64,000 nt of DNA from Streptomyces hygroscopicus (lineage in GTDB: Bacteria; Actinomycetota; Actinomycetes; Streptomycetales; Streptomycetaceae). Of this stretch, positions 10,645-19,475 are shown one piece after another; positions within the stretch are counted from its first letter, which is position 1, and each line of letters opens with the position of its first letter. The position numbers and the translations under genes are program-made. The notes beneath the pieces were generated by a model that made no database searches, was not told the origin of the DNA, and was given only the letters and a program-made list of their open reading frames with translations. The DNA is taken from positions 87,599 to 151,598 of the forward strand of contig NZ_LBMW01000017.1 of the NCBI RefSeq assembly GCF_026168105.1, given 5' to 3'.

Positions 10645-10983
10645 TTACAGCGCGTCGGGACCGCGCTCGCCGGTCCGGACCCGGACGGCCGTCTCGACCG
10701 GGACGGACCAGACCTTGCCGTCCCCGATCTTGCCGGTGCGGGCCGCCTTCACGATGACCTCGACGAGCTGCTCGGCGTCGTCGTCCTCGGCGAGCACCTC
10801 GATACGGATCTTGGGGACGAGGTCGACCGTGTACTCGGCGCCCCGGTAGACCTCGGTGTGCCCCCTCTGCCGACCGTAGCCGCTGGCTTCGGTGACCGTC
10901 AGACCGTGCACCCCGAAGGCCTGCAGGGCCTCCTTGATCTCGTCGAGCCGGTGGGGCTTCACGACGGCGGTGATGAGCTTCAT
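10645..10983 (-). CDS. glnK: Nitrogen regulatory PII protein GlnK
   Basis: Small trimeric PII signal protein of 112 residues, beginning MKLITAVVKPHRLDEIKEAL. The T-loop contains the modified tyrosine in GAEYTVDLVPK (Tyr51), the residue adenylylated by GlnD in Streptomyces. The B- and C-loop nucleotide-binding segments follow (TGKIGDGKVWSVPVE). It overlaps the amtB stop by 4 bp (ATGA), so it is translationally coupled to the transporter it blocks. Expression follows the GlnR-controlled amtB promoter. Confidence 0.97.
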   Translation of the reverse strand: MKLITAVVKPHRLDEIKEALQAFGVHGLTVTEASGYGRQRGHTEVYRGAEYTVDLVPKIRIEVLAEDDDAEQLVEVIVKAARTGKIGDGKVWSVPVETAVRVRTGERGPDAL

Positions 10984-12323
10984 GCGTCCACCTTCTTGCT
11001 CTGCGTGGCGGCAGGGGCCGGAGCCGCGGCGCTGGACATGACGCCGCCGCCCGCGCCGCTGAAGTCGTACGCCGTCTCGGCGTGCTCGGCCTGGTCGATG
11101 CCGGAGACTTCCTCGTCCTCGGTGACCCGCATGCCGATCGTCTTGTCGAGGAGGAAGGCGAGGACCGCGGAGACGATCAGGGAGTAGGCGAGGACCGCGA
11201 AGACACCCGCGCACTGAATCCAGAACTGGTGCAGACCGCCGCCGTAGAAGAGGCCCTTGACGTCGGACTGGCCCTTGCCGCTGGCGAAGAGGCCGATCAG
11301 CAGGGAGCCGATGACACCGCCGACCATGTGGACGCCGACGACGTCGAGGGAGTCGTCGTAGCCGAACTTGTACTTCAGGCCGACGGCCATGGCGCACAGG
11401 ACACCTGCGACGGCGCCGACTGCGATCGCGCCCAGCGGGGAGACCGCGCCGCCGGACGGGGTGATCGCGACCAGACCGGCGACCGCGCCGGAGGCGGCGC
11501 CCAGCGTGGTGAAGGCGCCGTGGCGGATCTTCTCGTACAGAAGCCAGGCGATCATCGCGGCGGCCGTGGCGACCTGGGTGTTGACGAACATCAGCGGGCC
11601 GACGCCGTCGTCGTTGCCGAGCCACGAGCCGGCGTTGAAGCCGAACCAGCCGAACCACAGGAGACCGGCACCGAGCATGACCAGCGGCAGGCTGTGCGGG
11701 CGCATCGGGTCCTTCTTGAATCCGACGCGCTTGCCGATGACGAGGATCACACCGAGCGCCGCCGCACCCGCGTTGATGTGGACCGCCGTACCGCCGGCGA
11801 AGTCGATCACGCCCAGCTTGAAGGCCCAGCCGCCGGTGCCCCAGACCCAGTGGGCGACCGGGAAGTACACGATCGTGGCCCACAGGGCGAGGAAGAGGGA
11901 CCAGGCCGTGAACTTCACGCGGTCCGCCAGCGCGCCGCTTATCAGGGCGGGCGTGATGATCGCGAACATCATCTGGAAGACGGCGAAGACGAAGACCGGG
12001 ATCGTGTATCCGGGCCAGAGGTCCATCTTGCCGATACCGCTGAAGCCGACGTAGCCGGAGGTCCAGCCGATTATCGAGCCCTTGTCGGTGCCGAAGGCCA
12101 TGGAGAAGCCGTAGAGCACCCACAGGATGGTGACGACGCCCAGGCTGATGAAGCTCATCATCAGCATGTTCAGGGTGCTCTTGACGCGGACCATGCCTCC
12201 GTAGAAGAAGGCCAGGCCCGGGGTCATGAGCAGCACCAGGGCGGAACAGATGAGCATGAAGCCTGTGTTGGCGGACGACAACTTGGGTGCGTCTGCCGCA
12301 AGCGTGATGGCGGCTGGTGCCAT
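10980..12323 (-). CDS. amtB: Ammonium transporter AmtB
   Basis: Membrane ammonium channel of 447 residues. A hydrophobic leader and 11 predicted TM helices fill residues ~15-410. Typical features: FYGGMVRVKSTLNMLMMSF near the N-terminus, the first pore histidine in GGTAVHINAGAAALG, and the second in DVVGVHMVGGVIGSL. The C-terminal cytoplasmic tail is Ala/Gly/Ser-rich. ATG at 12323 has GAGGAG 8 nt upstream. First gene of the amtB-glnK-glnD operon, with a GlnR operator about 105-140 bp upstream. Confidence 0.97.
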   Translation of the reverse strand: MAPAAITLAADAPKLSSANTGFMLICSALVLLMTPGLAFFYGGMVRVKSTLNMLMMSFISLGVVTILWVLYGFSMAFGTDKGSIIGWTSGYVGFSGIGKMDLWPGYTIPVFVFAVFQMMFAIITPALISGALADRVKFTAWSLFLALWATIVYFPVAHWVWGTGGWAFKLGVIDFAGGTAVHINAGAAALGVILVIGKRVGFKKDPMRPHSLPLVMLGAGLLWFGWFGFNAGSWLGNDDGVGPLMFVNTQVATAAAMIAWLLYEKIRHGAFTTLGAASGAVAGLVAITPSGGAVSPLGAIAVGAVAGVLCAMAVGLKYKFGYDDSLDVVGVHMVGGVIGSLLIGLFASGKGQSDVKGLFYGGGLHQFWIQCAGVFAVLAYSLIVSAVLAFLLDKTIGMRVTEDEEVSGIDQAEHAETAYDFSGAGGGVMSSAAAPAPAATQSKKVDA

Positions 12324-12397
12324 CGGCGTCTCCTCGTCGGTTGTACGGCCCCGTGCGGGCGAAGCCTGTGAGCGGTTCGGGCATGAGGGGTGGGCCG

Positions 12398-12403
12398 GTT
12401 ATG
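12398..12403 (-). promoter_or_regulatory. Candidate -10 element of amtB promoter
   Basis: Reads CATAAC on the minus strand, 75 bp before the amtB start and about 24 bp downstream of the last GlnR half-site. No good -35 exists upstream, as expected for an activator-dependent promoter. Assignment is tentative. Confidence 0.4.
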
Positions 12404-12426
12404 CGCCATGAGATTGGCGCAGCGCC

Positions 12427-12464
12427 GTTTCCGTCGACGCCCCTCGATGTTTCGCCGCAGTGAC
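12427..12464 (-). promoter_or_regulatory. GlnR operator (two a/b box pairs) upstream of amtB
   Basis: On the minus strand the sequence reads GTCAC-n6-GAAAC-n6-GGGCG-n6-GAAAC with exact 6-nt spacers (12460-12464, 12449-12453, 12438-12442, 12427-12431). This matches the known Streptomyces GlnR consensus of alternating a-sites (gTnAc) and b-sites (GaAAc). GlnR activates amtB-glnK-glnD under nitrogen limitation. Further GTAAC and GGTGT half-site-like words lie just upstream (about 12470-12485). Confidence 0.9.
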
Positions 12465-12771
12465 GAAGACACCGCGCGTGTTACGCATTGATGAACTGCC
12501 GGATGCCGGTCACGTCGATCGTTATCGTGACGCAACCATTCAGGAATGGCGCTCCTTCATGCGTCTGAGTCGTTCTCGCGCCCGAATGGTCACCGCTCCA
12601 GCGGACCCGGCCGTTACCCGAAGAAAGGTCCTCGGTCAATGGTCGCGGTATGCAGGCCGGCCGCGGCGGCCATCCGATGACCTGGCTGGGGGAGCCGAGT
12701 CGGGCAGTTCGGGATGGCGGCCGCGGCCGGGGTCTCAAGGGGCCCTTGGGTTCCGGCGGGCCCGAAAAGAA
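12465..12771. other. Far upstream amtB / downstream nsdA region
   Basis: No coding sequence is supported here. It contains GTCACG...CGTGAC (12509-12514 and 12526-12531, 11-nt loop), possibly further weak regulator half-sites, and CAAGGGGCCCTTGG around 12735, a short palindrome that could end the nsdA transcript. Confidence 0.4.
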
Positions 12772-14247
12772 TCAGATCGCCTCTGCGGTCTCGGGCAGGT
12801 GGGCGGCGAGATGGTCGGACAATTCGACGACCTCGGCAAGATCACCGAAATCGCGCACCGCCGTGTCCACGGTCTTTCGGATACGAGTGTTGACGCGTTC
12901 CGACCGGACCTTTCTGGCGATTTCCATGGCCCGTTTGGCCAGCACGGAGCTCTGCTCGGGCTCGCGCTGGAGAAGGTGCACGGTGGCCATGCCGATGAGG
13001 TTGAGTGCGTACGACCGCTGGTGCTCGGTGTCCTCGGCGAAGAGGTCGACGGCCTTCTGCATCACGGGCTCGGCGAGGGAGGCGTAGCTGGGGCTGCGGC
13101 CCGCGACATAGGCGAGATCGCGGTACGAGTGGGAGTTCTCGGCGTGCAGCTCGGCCTCGGAGAAGAAGCGGATCCAGTCGGGCTCGGGCTCGTCGAACTC
13201 CAGTGCGTCGGCGAAGGTGTCCTCGGCCATCCTGACGGCACGCTTGCACCTGCCGGGCTGGCCCATGCTCGCGTACGCACGGGCCTCCATCGCATACAGC
13301 ATCGCCTGGGTGCGCGGGCTCGCGCAGTCCCGGCTGCCGTACTGGGCGAGGTGGATGAGCTCCAGGGCGTCGTCGGGCCGGCCCAGGTGGATCATCTGGC
13401 GGCTCATGCTGGACAGGACGTACGAGCCGAGCGGCTTGTCGCCCGCCTCCTTGGCGGCGTGCAGGGCGAGGACGAAGTATTTCTGCGCGGTGGGCTGGAG
13501 CCCGACGTCGTAGCTCATCCAGCCGGCCAGTTCGGCCAGCTCGGCGGCGACCTTGAACAGACGCCGCGTGGTGGCCTCCGGCTGGGGCTCCTGGAGGAGG
13601 TCGGTCACCTCGCGCAGCTGGCCTACGACGGCCTTGCGGCGCAGACCGCCGCCGCACTGGGCGTCCCACTGCCGGAACATCACGATGGTGGTCTCGAGGA
13701 GGTCCAGCTCCGGCTTGGAGAGTCGGCCGCGGGCCCGCCCGGACGGCACGGGGTCGGGCTCCTCGCGCGGGGCGGCGGGGCTCGGTACCAGCCAGCGCTG
13801 CAGGGGCTCGATCAGGGACGGGCCCGCGGACAGCGCCAGGGAGGTCCCGAGAAAACCGCGCCGCGCCAGCATCAGGTCGCTGCGCGAGAACTCGCTGATC
13901 AACGCCACCGTCTGCGGGCCCGTCCAGGGCATGTCGATTCCGGACACGGAGGGTGACTGGTGGGCCGGACGCAGCCCCAGGTCCTCGATGGCGACCACAC
14001 AGCCGAAACGCTCGGAGAACAGCTCCGACAGGATCCGCGGAATCGGCTCGCGCGGGTTCTCCCCGTCGAGCCAGCGGCGCACCCGCGAGGTGTCCGTGGA
14101 GATGTGGTTGGCACCCAACTGGCGGGCTCTGCGGTTGACTTGACGCGCCAGCTCGCCCTTCGACCAGCCGCTTCGCACGAACCAAGAGCCGAGCAGCTCG
14201 TTGGGGCGCTTGTCAGCGTTCTCGCCGCTTCCGCCGTTGCCGCCCAC
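12772..14247 (-). CDS. nsdA: NsdA-like regulator of differentiation and antibiotic production
   Basis: A 491-residue regulator matching NsdA, a negative regulator of sporulation and antibiotic production in S. coelicolor that lies next to amtB there. The N-terminal ~100 residues hold a helix-turn-helix-like region (SKGELARQVNRRARQLGA...SRVRRWLDGENP). A hydrophobic stretch, RRGFLGTSLALSAGPSL, follows near residue 145 and resembles a twin-arginine/anchor segment. The rest is TPR-like helical repeats (AKEAGDKPLGSYVLSSMSRQ, ARAYASMGQPGRCKRAVRM). GTG at 14247 is chosen with GGGGGCG upstream; longer in-frame starts exist. Monocistronic. Confidence 0.88.
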   Translation of the reverse strand: MGGNGGSGENADKRPNELLGSWFVRSGWSKGELARQVNRRARQLGANHISTDTSRVRRWLDGENPREPIPRILSELFSERFGCVVAIEDLGLRPAHQSPSVSGIDMPWTGPQTVALISEFSRSDLMLARRGFLGTSLALSAGPSLIEPLQRWLVPSPAAPREEPDPVPSGRARGRLSKPELDLLETTIVMFRQWDAQCGGGLRRKAVVGQLREVTDLLQEPQPEATTRRLFKVAAELAELAGWMSYDVGLQPTAQKYFVLALHAAKEAGDKPLGSYVLSSMSRQMIHLGRPDDALELIHLAQYGSRDCASPRTQAMLYAMEARAYASMGQPGRCKRAVRMAEDTFADALEFDEPEPDWIRFFSEAELHAENSHSYRDLAYVAGRSPSYASLAEPVMQKAVDLFAEDTEHQRSYALNLIGMATVHLLQREPEQSSVLAKRAMEIARKVRSERVNTRIRKTVDTAVRDFGDLAEVVELSDHLAAHLPETAEAI

Positions 14248-14706
14248 TGGAACGCCCCCATCCCTGAAACCACTTGTGCGCTTTGTGCGCCAAGCCCTAC
14301 CAGCATGCCGGTGGATACCGCCCCGCGTCCGGCAGTTCTCAGCCGTCGGACGGGAACCGACTTGCCTCCGGCATACCCACGAGTGCGTGCGTCCCCAGGA
14401 CTCGTGCACTCAAAGTAATCCTACGATCACGCGTCCAGCCATGGTGATTCCAGAATCGCCACCATTCGCCACCCCTTCGAATGAACTCACGGTGGCCCAG
14501 GCGCGATTCACTTGACACATGACGGCCGGAAGCAGGTGGAGCGGTGCAGTGACCGGCGCGCACCGCCGAACTCACCACCCCGGGTAACAACCGGGCGCCG
14601 CCCCCGGCCCCGCGATGACGGCCTACGCGGCGAGAATGCGGGAACTCAGCGTCACATTCCGACTTCGTCGCGTAACCATCGGCGCACCGGACCCGTTGGA
14701 GGGGGT
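14248..14706. other. Divergent nsdA / prim-pol intergenic region
   Basis: A 459-bp gap between divergent genes with noticeably lower GC in its centre (14400-14520). A TAGGAT-like -10 for nsdA reads on the minus strand at 14418-14423, without a clear -35. TTGACA at 14513-14518 on the plus strand resembles a -35 but has no matching -10. No gene or strong hairpin seen. Confidence 0.4.
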
Positions 14707-15369
14707 ATGGACTTCACGATCGGCGGCACGCGGGGTCTCCGCGAAATCAGGCCCGGCGCGCGGCGCCGGGGCCGCTCGTCGGAGTGCACCGCCGTGGCCG
14801 AGTACACCGGCCTGTGGGGCTGGGACGTGGTCCCCGGCGCCCGGGCGGTCGCAGGGGCTTGCTCCTGCGGCAGGACGGACTGCGAGGCACCCGGCGCGCA
14901 TCCGCTGGACTTCACGCCCGTCGTGCGCGCGGGTGCCACGCTGGACCAGGCGACCGAGGCATGGGCCGAGGTTCCCGGCGCCTCGGTGATGCTGCCGGTC
15001 GGCGGCGCGTTCGATGTGATCGAGGTCGCCGAGGCGGCGGGACGGCGTGCGCTGGTGCGGCTGGAGCGCATGGGCCTCCCGCTCGGGCCGGTGACGGCGA
15101 CCCCGGACGGCCGCGCCCACTTCTTCGTCGCCCCGGGCTCCGCTGCCGAGCTCCCCACGCTGCTGTACCGGATGGGGTGGGACGACGCGGACCTCGACCT
15201 GCACGCGCTCGGCCCGGGCACGTACCTCACGGCCCCGCCTTCCGACCGCGGCGGCCTCGGCCCGGCCCGCTGGCTCCGCGCCCCCGCGCTCGACTCGGCG
15301 ACGAGCCCCCCGGCCGCACGCCTGCTGATCGGCACCCTGGCGTACGCGGCGCATCGCTCACGGGCCTGA
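14707..15369 (+). CDS. Bifunctional DNA primase/polymerase (prim-pol) domain protein
   Basis: A 220-residue conserved Streptomyces protein resembling the prim-pol N-terminal domain of mobile-element primases. The family context is seen in AEYTGLWGWDVVPGARAV, the Cys-containing segment CSCGRTDCEAPGAHPLDF, and DGRAHFFVAPGSAAE. It lacks a helicase domain and the catalytic acidic pair is not obvious, so it may be a chromosomal relic or a regulator rather than an active primase. ATG at 14707 has TTGGAGGGGG just upstream. Convergent with ftsY, separated by two strong hairpins. Confidence 0.78.
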   Translation: MDFTIGGTRGLREIRPGARRRGRSSECTAVAEYTGLWGWDVVPGARAVAGACSCGRTDCEAPGAHPLDFTPVVRAGATLDQATEAWAEVPGASVMLPVGGAFDVIEVAEAAGRRALVRLERMGLPLGPVTATPDGRAHFFVAPGSAAELPTLLYRMGWDDADLDLHALGPGTYLTAPPSDRGGLGPARWLRAPALDSATSPPAARLLIGTLAYAAHRSRA

Positions 15370-15377
15370 AAGCGCGG

Positions 15378-15415
15378 CCCGACGGGGCGCCCGGCCCTTC
15401 GGGCGCCCCGTCGGG
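15378..15415 (+). terminator. Perfect 16-bp inverted repeat after the prim-pol gene
   Basis: Arms 15378-15393 and 15400-15415 are exact complements around a 6-nt loop, starting 9 bp after the stop at 15369. First of two tandem hairpins between convergent genes. Confidence 0.8.
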
Positions 15416-15426
15416 CGGCGACAGCC

Positions 15427-15467
15427 AAGGGCCCCCATCACATCTGCACCATGTGGTGGGGGCCCTT
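15427..15467 (-). terminator. 17-bp hairpin in the ftsY 3' region
   Basis: Arms 15427-15443 and 15451-15467 pair with one G-U mismatch and a 7-nt loop. It lies 46 bp beyond the ftsY stop on the minus strand. With the neighbouring hairpin it would block read-through in both directions. Confidence 0.75.
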
Positions 15468-15512
15468 CTCCGCGTACGCCGCCGGTGGCTCCGTACGCCT
15501 CGTCGTGTGCCG

Positions 15513-16715
15513 TCAGTCGCCGATAAGCGCATCCACGAACGCTTCCGGGTCGAACGGCGCCAGGTCGTCGGCGCCCTCGCCGAGACCGATCAGCTTGACC
15601 GGCACACCCAGCTCGCGCTGGACCGCGACCACGATGCCGCCCTTGGCCGTGCCGTCGAGCTTGGTGAGCACGATGCCGGTGATGTCCACGACCTCGGCGA
15701 ACACGCGGGCCTGGACGAGTCCGTTCTGCCCGGTCGTGGCGTCCAGGACCAGCAGCACCTCGTCCAGCGGCGCATGCTTCTCGACGACCCGCTTGACCTT
15801 GCCCAGCTCGTCCATGAGGCCGGTCTTGGTGTGCAGGCGCCCAGCCGTGTCGATGAGGACGACGTCGGCGCCGATCTCCTTGCCCTCCTTGACCGCGTCG
15901 AACGCGACGGAAGCGGGGTCGCCGGCCTCCGGGCCGCGCACGGTGTGGGCGCCGACCCGCTCACCCCAGGTCTGCAGCTGGTCGGCGGCGGCGGCACGGA
16001 AGGTGTCGGCGGCGCCGAGGACGACGCTGCGGCCGTCGGCCACGAGAACTCGGGCGAGCTTGCCGGTGGTGGTGGTCTTGCCGGTGCCGTTGACACCGAC
16101 GACCATCACGATGCCGGGCTTGCTGGTCTCGGGCTCGGTGTGGACCGTGCGGTCCATGTCGGTGCCGACCAGCTGGAGCAGCTCCTCGCGCAGCAGTCCG
16201 CGCAGCTCCTCCGGTGAACGGGTGCCGAGCACCTTTACGTGCTCGCGCAGGCGTTCGACGAGCTCCTGGGTGGGCTGCACACCGACGTCGGCGGTGAGCA
16301 GGGTGTCCTCGATCTCCTCCCAGGTCTCCTCGTCGAGGTGCTCCCGGGACAGAAGGGTCAGCAGCCCCTTGCCGAGCGCGTTCTGCGAGCGGGACAGACG
16401 GGCGCGCAGGCGGACCAGACGGCCGGCGGTGGGCTCGGGGATCTCGATCGGGGGCGCTTCGGCGGCGGGCGGCTCCTCGACGACGACGGGAGCGGAACCC
16501 TCCGGGAGGTCTACCTCCTCGATCGTCCGGCGTTCCTCGTCGCGCGGCGTCTCGGCCTCGTCGCCGACGTGCGGCTCGGCCGGAGGGGCGGTGATGTCGG
16601 GCGTCGTCGGGGGCGCCGGGGGCAGCTGCTTCTTACGGCGACTGCCGACGACGAGCCCGCCGAGCGCGGCGACCACGACCACGGCGATGACTACAGCAAG
16701 GATGACGATTTCCAT
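15513..16715 (-). CDS. ftsY: SRP receptor FtsY
   Basis: Membrane-associated GTPase receptor for SRP, 400 residues. The N-terminus has a TM-like segment (EIVILAVVIAVVVVAALGGL) followed by a basic KKQ stretch and an acidic Pro/Glu-rich A domain. The NG domain follows: VNGTGKTTTTGKLAR (G1), DTAGRLHTKTGLM (G3), LTKLDGTAKGG (G4) and the closing GLGEGADDLAPFDPEAFVDAL. Actinobacterial FtsY proteins commonly carry this N-terminal TM helix, which most other bacteria lack. ATG at 16715. Confidence 0.97.
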   Translation of the reverse strand: MEIVILAVVIAVVVVAALGGLVVGSRRKKQLPPAPPTTPDITAPPAEPHVGDEAETPRDEERRTIEEVDLPEGSAPVVVEEPPAAEAPPIEIPEPTAGRLVRLRARLSRSQNALGKGLLTLLSREHLDEETWEEIEDTLLTADVGVQPTQELVERLREHVKVLGTRSPEELRGLLREELLQLVGTDMDRTVHTEPETSKPGIVMVVGVNGTGKTTTTGKLARVLVADGRSVVLGAADTFRAAAADQLQTWGERVGAHTVRGPEAGDPASVAFDAVKEGKEIGADVVLIDTAGRLHTKTGLMDELGKVKRVVEKHAPLDEVLLVLDATTGQNGLVQARVFAEVVDITGIVLTKLDGTAKGGIVVAVQRELGVPVKLIGLGEGADDLAPFDPEAFVDALIGD

Positions 16716-16849
16716 AACGGGTCCAGTATGCGCGACCGGGCCCCGGGCGGTCCGGCGACGGCTCCGGGGTACGAGACCCTGGTTGTCTGATGCCTCGTCA
16801 GCTAACGTCCCCGTGCACACCCTCCCGGCGAAGGTGAAGGGGGCCTCCC

Positions 16850-17893
16850 ATGCCCGTCACGGTCGTACGTTTCAACCTCGTCGAGCCCGGCGCGACCCCC
16901 GCCTCCCTGGGCGCCCGCTACCGCGCGGCCGTGGAGATGGCCGCGTACGCCGACGACCGCGGGATAACCACCGTCCAGACCGAGGAGCACCACGGGGCCG
17001 CGAACAACTGGCTGCCTTCGCCGTTCGCCTTCGCCGGCGCGGTCTTCGGCGCGACCCGGCGGCTGGCGGTCACCGTCTCGGCGGTCATCGGCCCGCTGCA
17101 CGACCCTCTGCGGCTGGCCGAGGACATCGCCGTACTGGACCTGCTCAGCGGCGGCCGGCTGGTCACCGTGGCGGGGATCGGCTACCGGCCGGAGGAGTAC
17201 GCCCTCTTCGACGTGGAGTGGAAGCGGCGCGGCAGGCTCCAGGACGAGCTGCTGGAGACCGTGCTCAGGGCGTGGACCGGCGAGGAGTTCGCCTACCGCG
17301 GCCGTACCGTACGCGTCACCCCGCGCCCGTACACACAGCCGCACCCACTGCTGCTGGTCGGGGGCTCCTCGACGGCGGCGGCTCGCCGCGCCGCCCGCCT
17401 GGGCCTGCCCTTCTTCCCGAGCGCGCACCTGCCGGAGCTGGCGGCGTACTACAAGGAGCAGCTCACGGAGTACGGCACCGAGGGCTGGACGATGATGCCG
17501 GCCGCCGAGACCCCGCTGCTGCATCTCGCCGAGGATCCGGACCGGGCGTGGGCGCGCTGTGGCGGGCACTTCCTGCACGAGGCGCGGACGTACGCCTCCT
17601 GGCAGTCCGACGGCATCCGGTCGGCGGTGCGGTCGGCGGCCACCACGGTGGACGAGCTTCGCGCGGAAGGCGTCTACCGGATTGTGACGCCGGACGAGTG
17701 CCTGGCCCTCGGCCTGGACACCTACGTCCTGCATCCGCTCTCGGGCGGGATGCCGGTCGACGAGGGCTGGCGCAGTCTGCACCTGTTCTGCGAGAACGTG
17801 CTGCCCCGGCTCGAGGGGCCGAGCACGGCCGGCCTGCCGGCACCGGCCCAGGGCGAACGAGCCACACGTGCCGCCGCCCGGCTCGGGCAGTGA
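16850..17893 (+). CDS. LLM-class flavin-dependent oxidoreductase
   Basis: A 347-residue member of the luciferase-like monooxygenase superfamily (TIM barrel, FMN or F420). Typical motifs: TEEHHGAANNWLPSP near residue 46, LDLLSGGRLVTVAGIGYRPEEY around 105, and HPLLLVGGSSTAAARRAARL near 166, which binds the flavin phosphate. The substrate cannot be told. A good GAAGGGGG ribosome site precedes ATG 16850. It stands alone, convergent with glcP. cofC, for F420 synthesis, lies elsewhere in this window, so an F420 cofactor is possible. Confidence 0.88.
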   Translation: MPVTVVRFNLVEPGATPASLGARYRAAVEMAAYADDRGITTVQTEEHHGAANNWLPSPFAFAGAVFGATRRLAVTVSAVIGPLHDPLRLAEDIAVLDLLSGGRLVTVAGIGYRPEEYALFDVEWKRRGRLQDELLETVLRAWTGEEFAYRGRTVRVTPRPYTQPHPLLLVGGSSTAAARRAARLGLPFFPSAHLPELAAYYKEQLTEYGTEGWTMMPAAETPLLHLAEDPDRAWARCGGHFLHEARTYASWQSDGIRSAVRSAATTVDELRAEGVYRIVTPDECLALGLDTYVLHPLSGGMPVDEGWRSLHLFCENVLPRLEGPSTAGLPAPAQGERATRAAARLGQ

Positions 17894-17969
17894 CCGAGCC
17901 GGGCGGCGGCAGGATACGAGGAGAGGGGCAGCGGGGACTTGGCCCTTCTCCTCGAGACGGGGTGGGCGG

Positions 17970-19388
17970 TCAGCCCATCTCCTCCAGGGACTTGCCCTTG
18001 GTCTCCTTCACGAACTTCAGGACGAAGGGGACGGAGAGCGCCGCGAAGACCGTGTAGATCACGTAGGTCCCGGAGAGGTTCCAGTCGGCCAGCGACGGGA
18101 AGCTCGCGGTGATGGCCCAGTTGGCGATCCACTGCGCGGCGGCGGCCACGCCCAGGGCGGCGGCGCGGATCTTGTTCGGGAACATCTCGCCGAGCATGAC
18201 CCAGACGACCACACCCCAGGACAGGGCGAAGAACAGGACGAACACATGGGCGGCGATCAGCGCGACCCAGCCCTGCGTGCTCGGCAGCCTGCCGTCGACG
18301 AGGTGGGACGAGAACGCCCAGGCCTCCAGCGCAAGGCCGATCACCATGCCGACCGAACCGATGATCGCGAGCGGCCTGCGGCCGACACGGTCCACGAAGA
18401 TCATCGCAACCACGGTGCCGAGGATGTTGATGATCGACGTCGTGAACGAGTAGAAGAACGAGTCCGTCGGGTCGATGCCGACCGACTGCCACAGCGTCGA
18501 GGAGTAGTAGAACGCGACGTTGATGCCGACGAACTGCTGGAAGACGGACAGGCCGATGCCGACCCAGACGATCGGCTTGAAGAAGAAGCCGCCGCCGAGC
18601 AGGTCCTTGAAGGTGGACTTGTGCTCGCTCTTCATCGCCTGCTCGATCTCGGCGACGCGCGCATCCAGGTCGGCTCCCCGGCCCTCGACCTCGGCGAGGA
18701 TCTCCCGGGCGCGCTCACGCCTGCCGACGGAGAGCAGGAATCGCGGGGACTCGGGGATGGCGAAGGAGAGCAGGCCGTACAGGACGGCCGGGACGACCAT
18801 GACGCCGAGCATGACCTGCCAGGCCTCCAGGCCCATCAGGTGACCGCGCTGGTTGCCGCCGGCGGCGTTCAGCAGGCCCCAGTTGACCAGCTGGGAGATG
18901 GCGATGCCGACGACGATCGCGGCCTGCTGGAAGGAGCCGAGCCGGCCGCGGTACGCGGGCGGGGCGACCTCGGCGATGTACGCGGGGCCGATCACGGAGG
19001 CCATACCGATGGCGAAACCGCCGATGACGCGCCACAGGGCGAGATCCCAGAGCGCGAAGGGCAGCGCCGAGCCGACGGCGCTGACCGTGAAGAGGACGGC
19101 GGCGATCTGCATGCAGCGGATACGGCCGATGCGGTCGGCTATCCGGCCGGCGGTGGCGGCCCCGATCGCACAGCCGATCAGGGCGATGGCGATGACCTGG
19201 GCCAGCGCTGCGGAACCGATGTCATAGCGCTCGCGGATGGCCTCGACGGCGCCGTTGATCACGGAGCTGTCGTAACCGAACAGGAAACCGCCCATCGCGG
19301 CGGCCGCCGCGATGAAGATGACGTGTCCGAGATGCTCGGGTTGAGCCGTCCTGGCTCCTGACAGGGGTGCCTGCGCTGTGCTGGTCAC
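17970..19388 (-). CDS. glcP: Glucose permease GlcP (MFS sugar porter)
   Basis: Sugar:H+ symporter of 472 residues, the length I recall for S. coelicolor GlcP, the main glucose permease. About 12 TM helices. Sugar-porter signatures: GGFLFGYDSSVINGA in TM1, GRIADRIGRI in the first cytoplasmic loop, PESPRFLLSVGRRERA before the central loop, and FVDRVGRRPLAIIG in the second half. GTG at 19388 has GAGGAG 7 nt upstream. The preceding promoter carries a LacI-type palindrome, fitting sugar-dependent control. Monocistronic. Confidence 0.93.
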   Translation of the reverse strand: MTSTAQAPLSGARTAQPEHLGHVIFIAAAAAMGGFLFGYDSSVINGAVEAIRERYDIGSAALAQVIAIALIGCAIGAATAGRIADRIGRIRCMQIAAVLFTVSAVGSALPFALWDLALWRVIGGFAIGMASVIGPAYIAEVAPPAYRGRLGSFQQAAIVVGIAISQLVNWGLLNAAGGNQRGHLMGLEAWQVMLGVMVVPAVLYGLLSFAIPESPRFLLSVGRRERAREILAEVEGRGADLDARVAEIEQAMKSEHKSTFKDLLGGGFFFKPIVWVGIGLSVFQQFVGINVAFYYSSTLWQSVGIDPTDSFFYSFTTSIINILGTVVAMIFVDRVGRRPLAIIGSVGMVIGLALEAWAFSSHLVDGRLPSTQGWVALIAAHVFVLFFALSWGVVVWVMLGEMFPNKIRAAALGVAAAAQWIANWAITASFPSLADWNLSGTYVIYTVFAALSVPFVLKFVKETKGKSLEEMG

Positions 19389-19463
19389 GTTTGACTCCTC
19401 GGGCCACGGCAACGCTGCCGGGGTGGGGGGAACCCTTCCAGGTGGCGACACCTGAAGGTAAAA

Positions 19464-19473
19464 GCAACGTTGC
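19464..19473 (-). promoter_or_regulatory. LacI-family-like operator at the glcP transcription start
   Basis: GCAACGTTGC is a perfect palindrome with the central CG typical of LacI/GalR-family operators. It begins 2 bp downstream of the candidate -10 (19476-19481), so it should overlap the transcription start of glcP. Confidence 0.65.
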
Positions 19474-19475
19474 AG

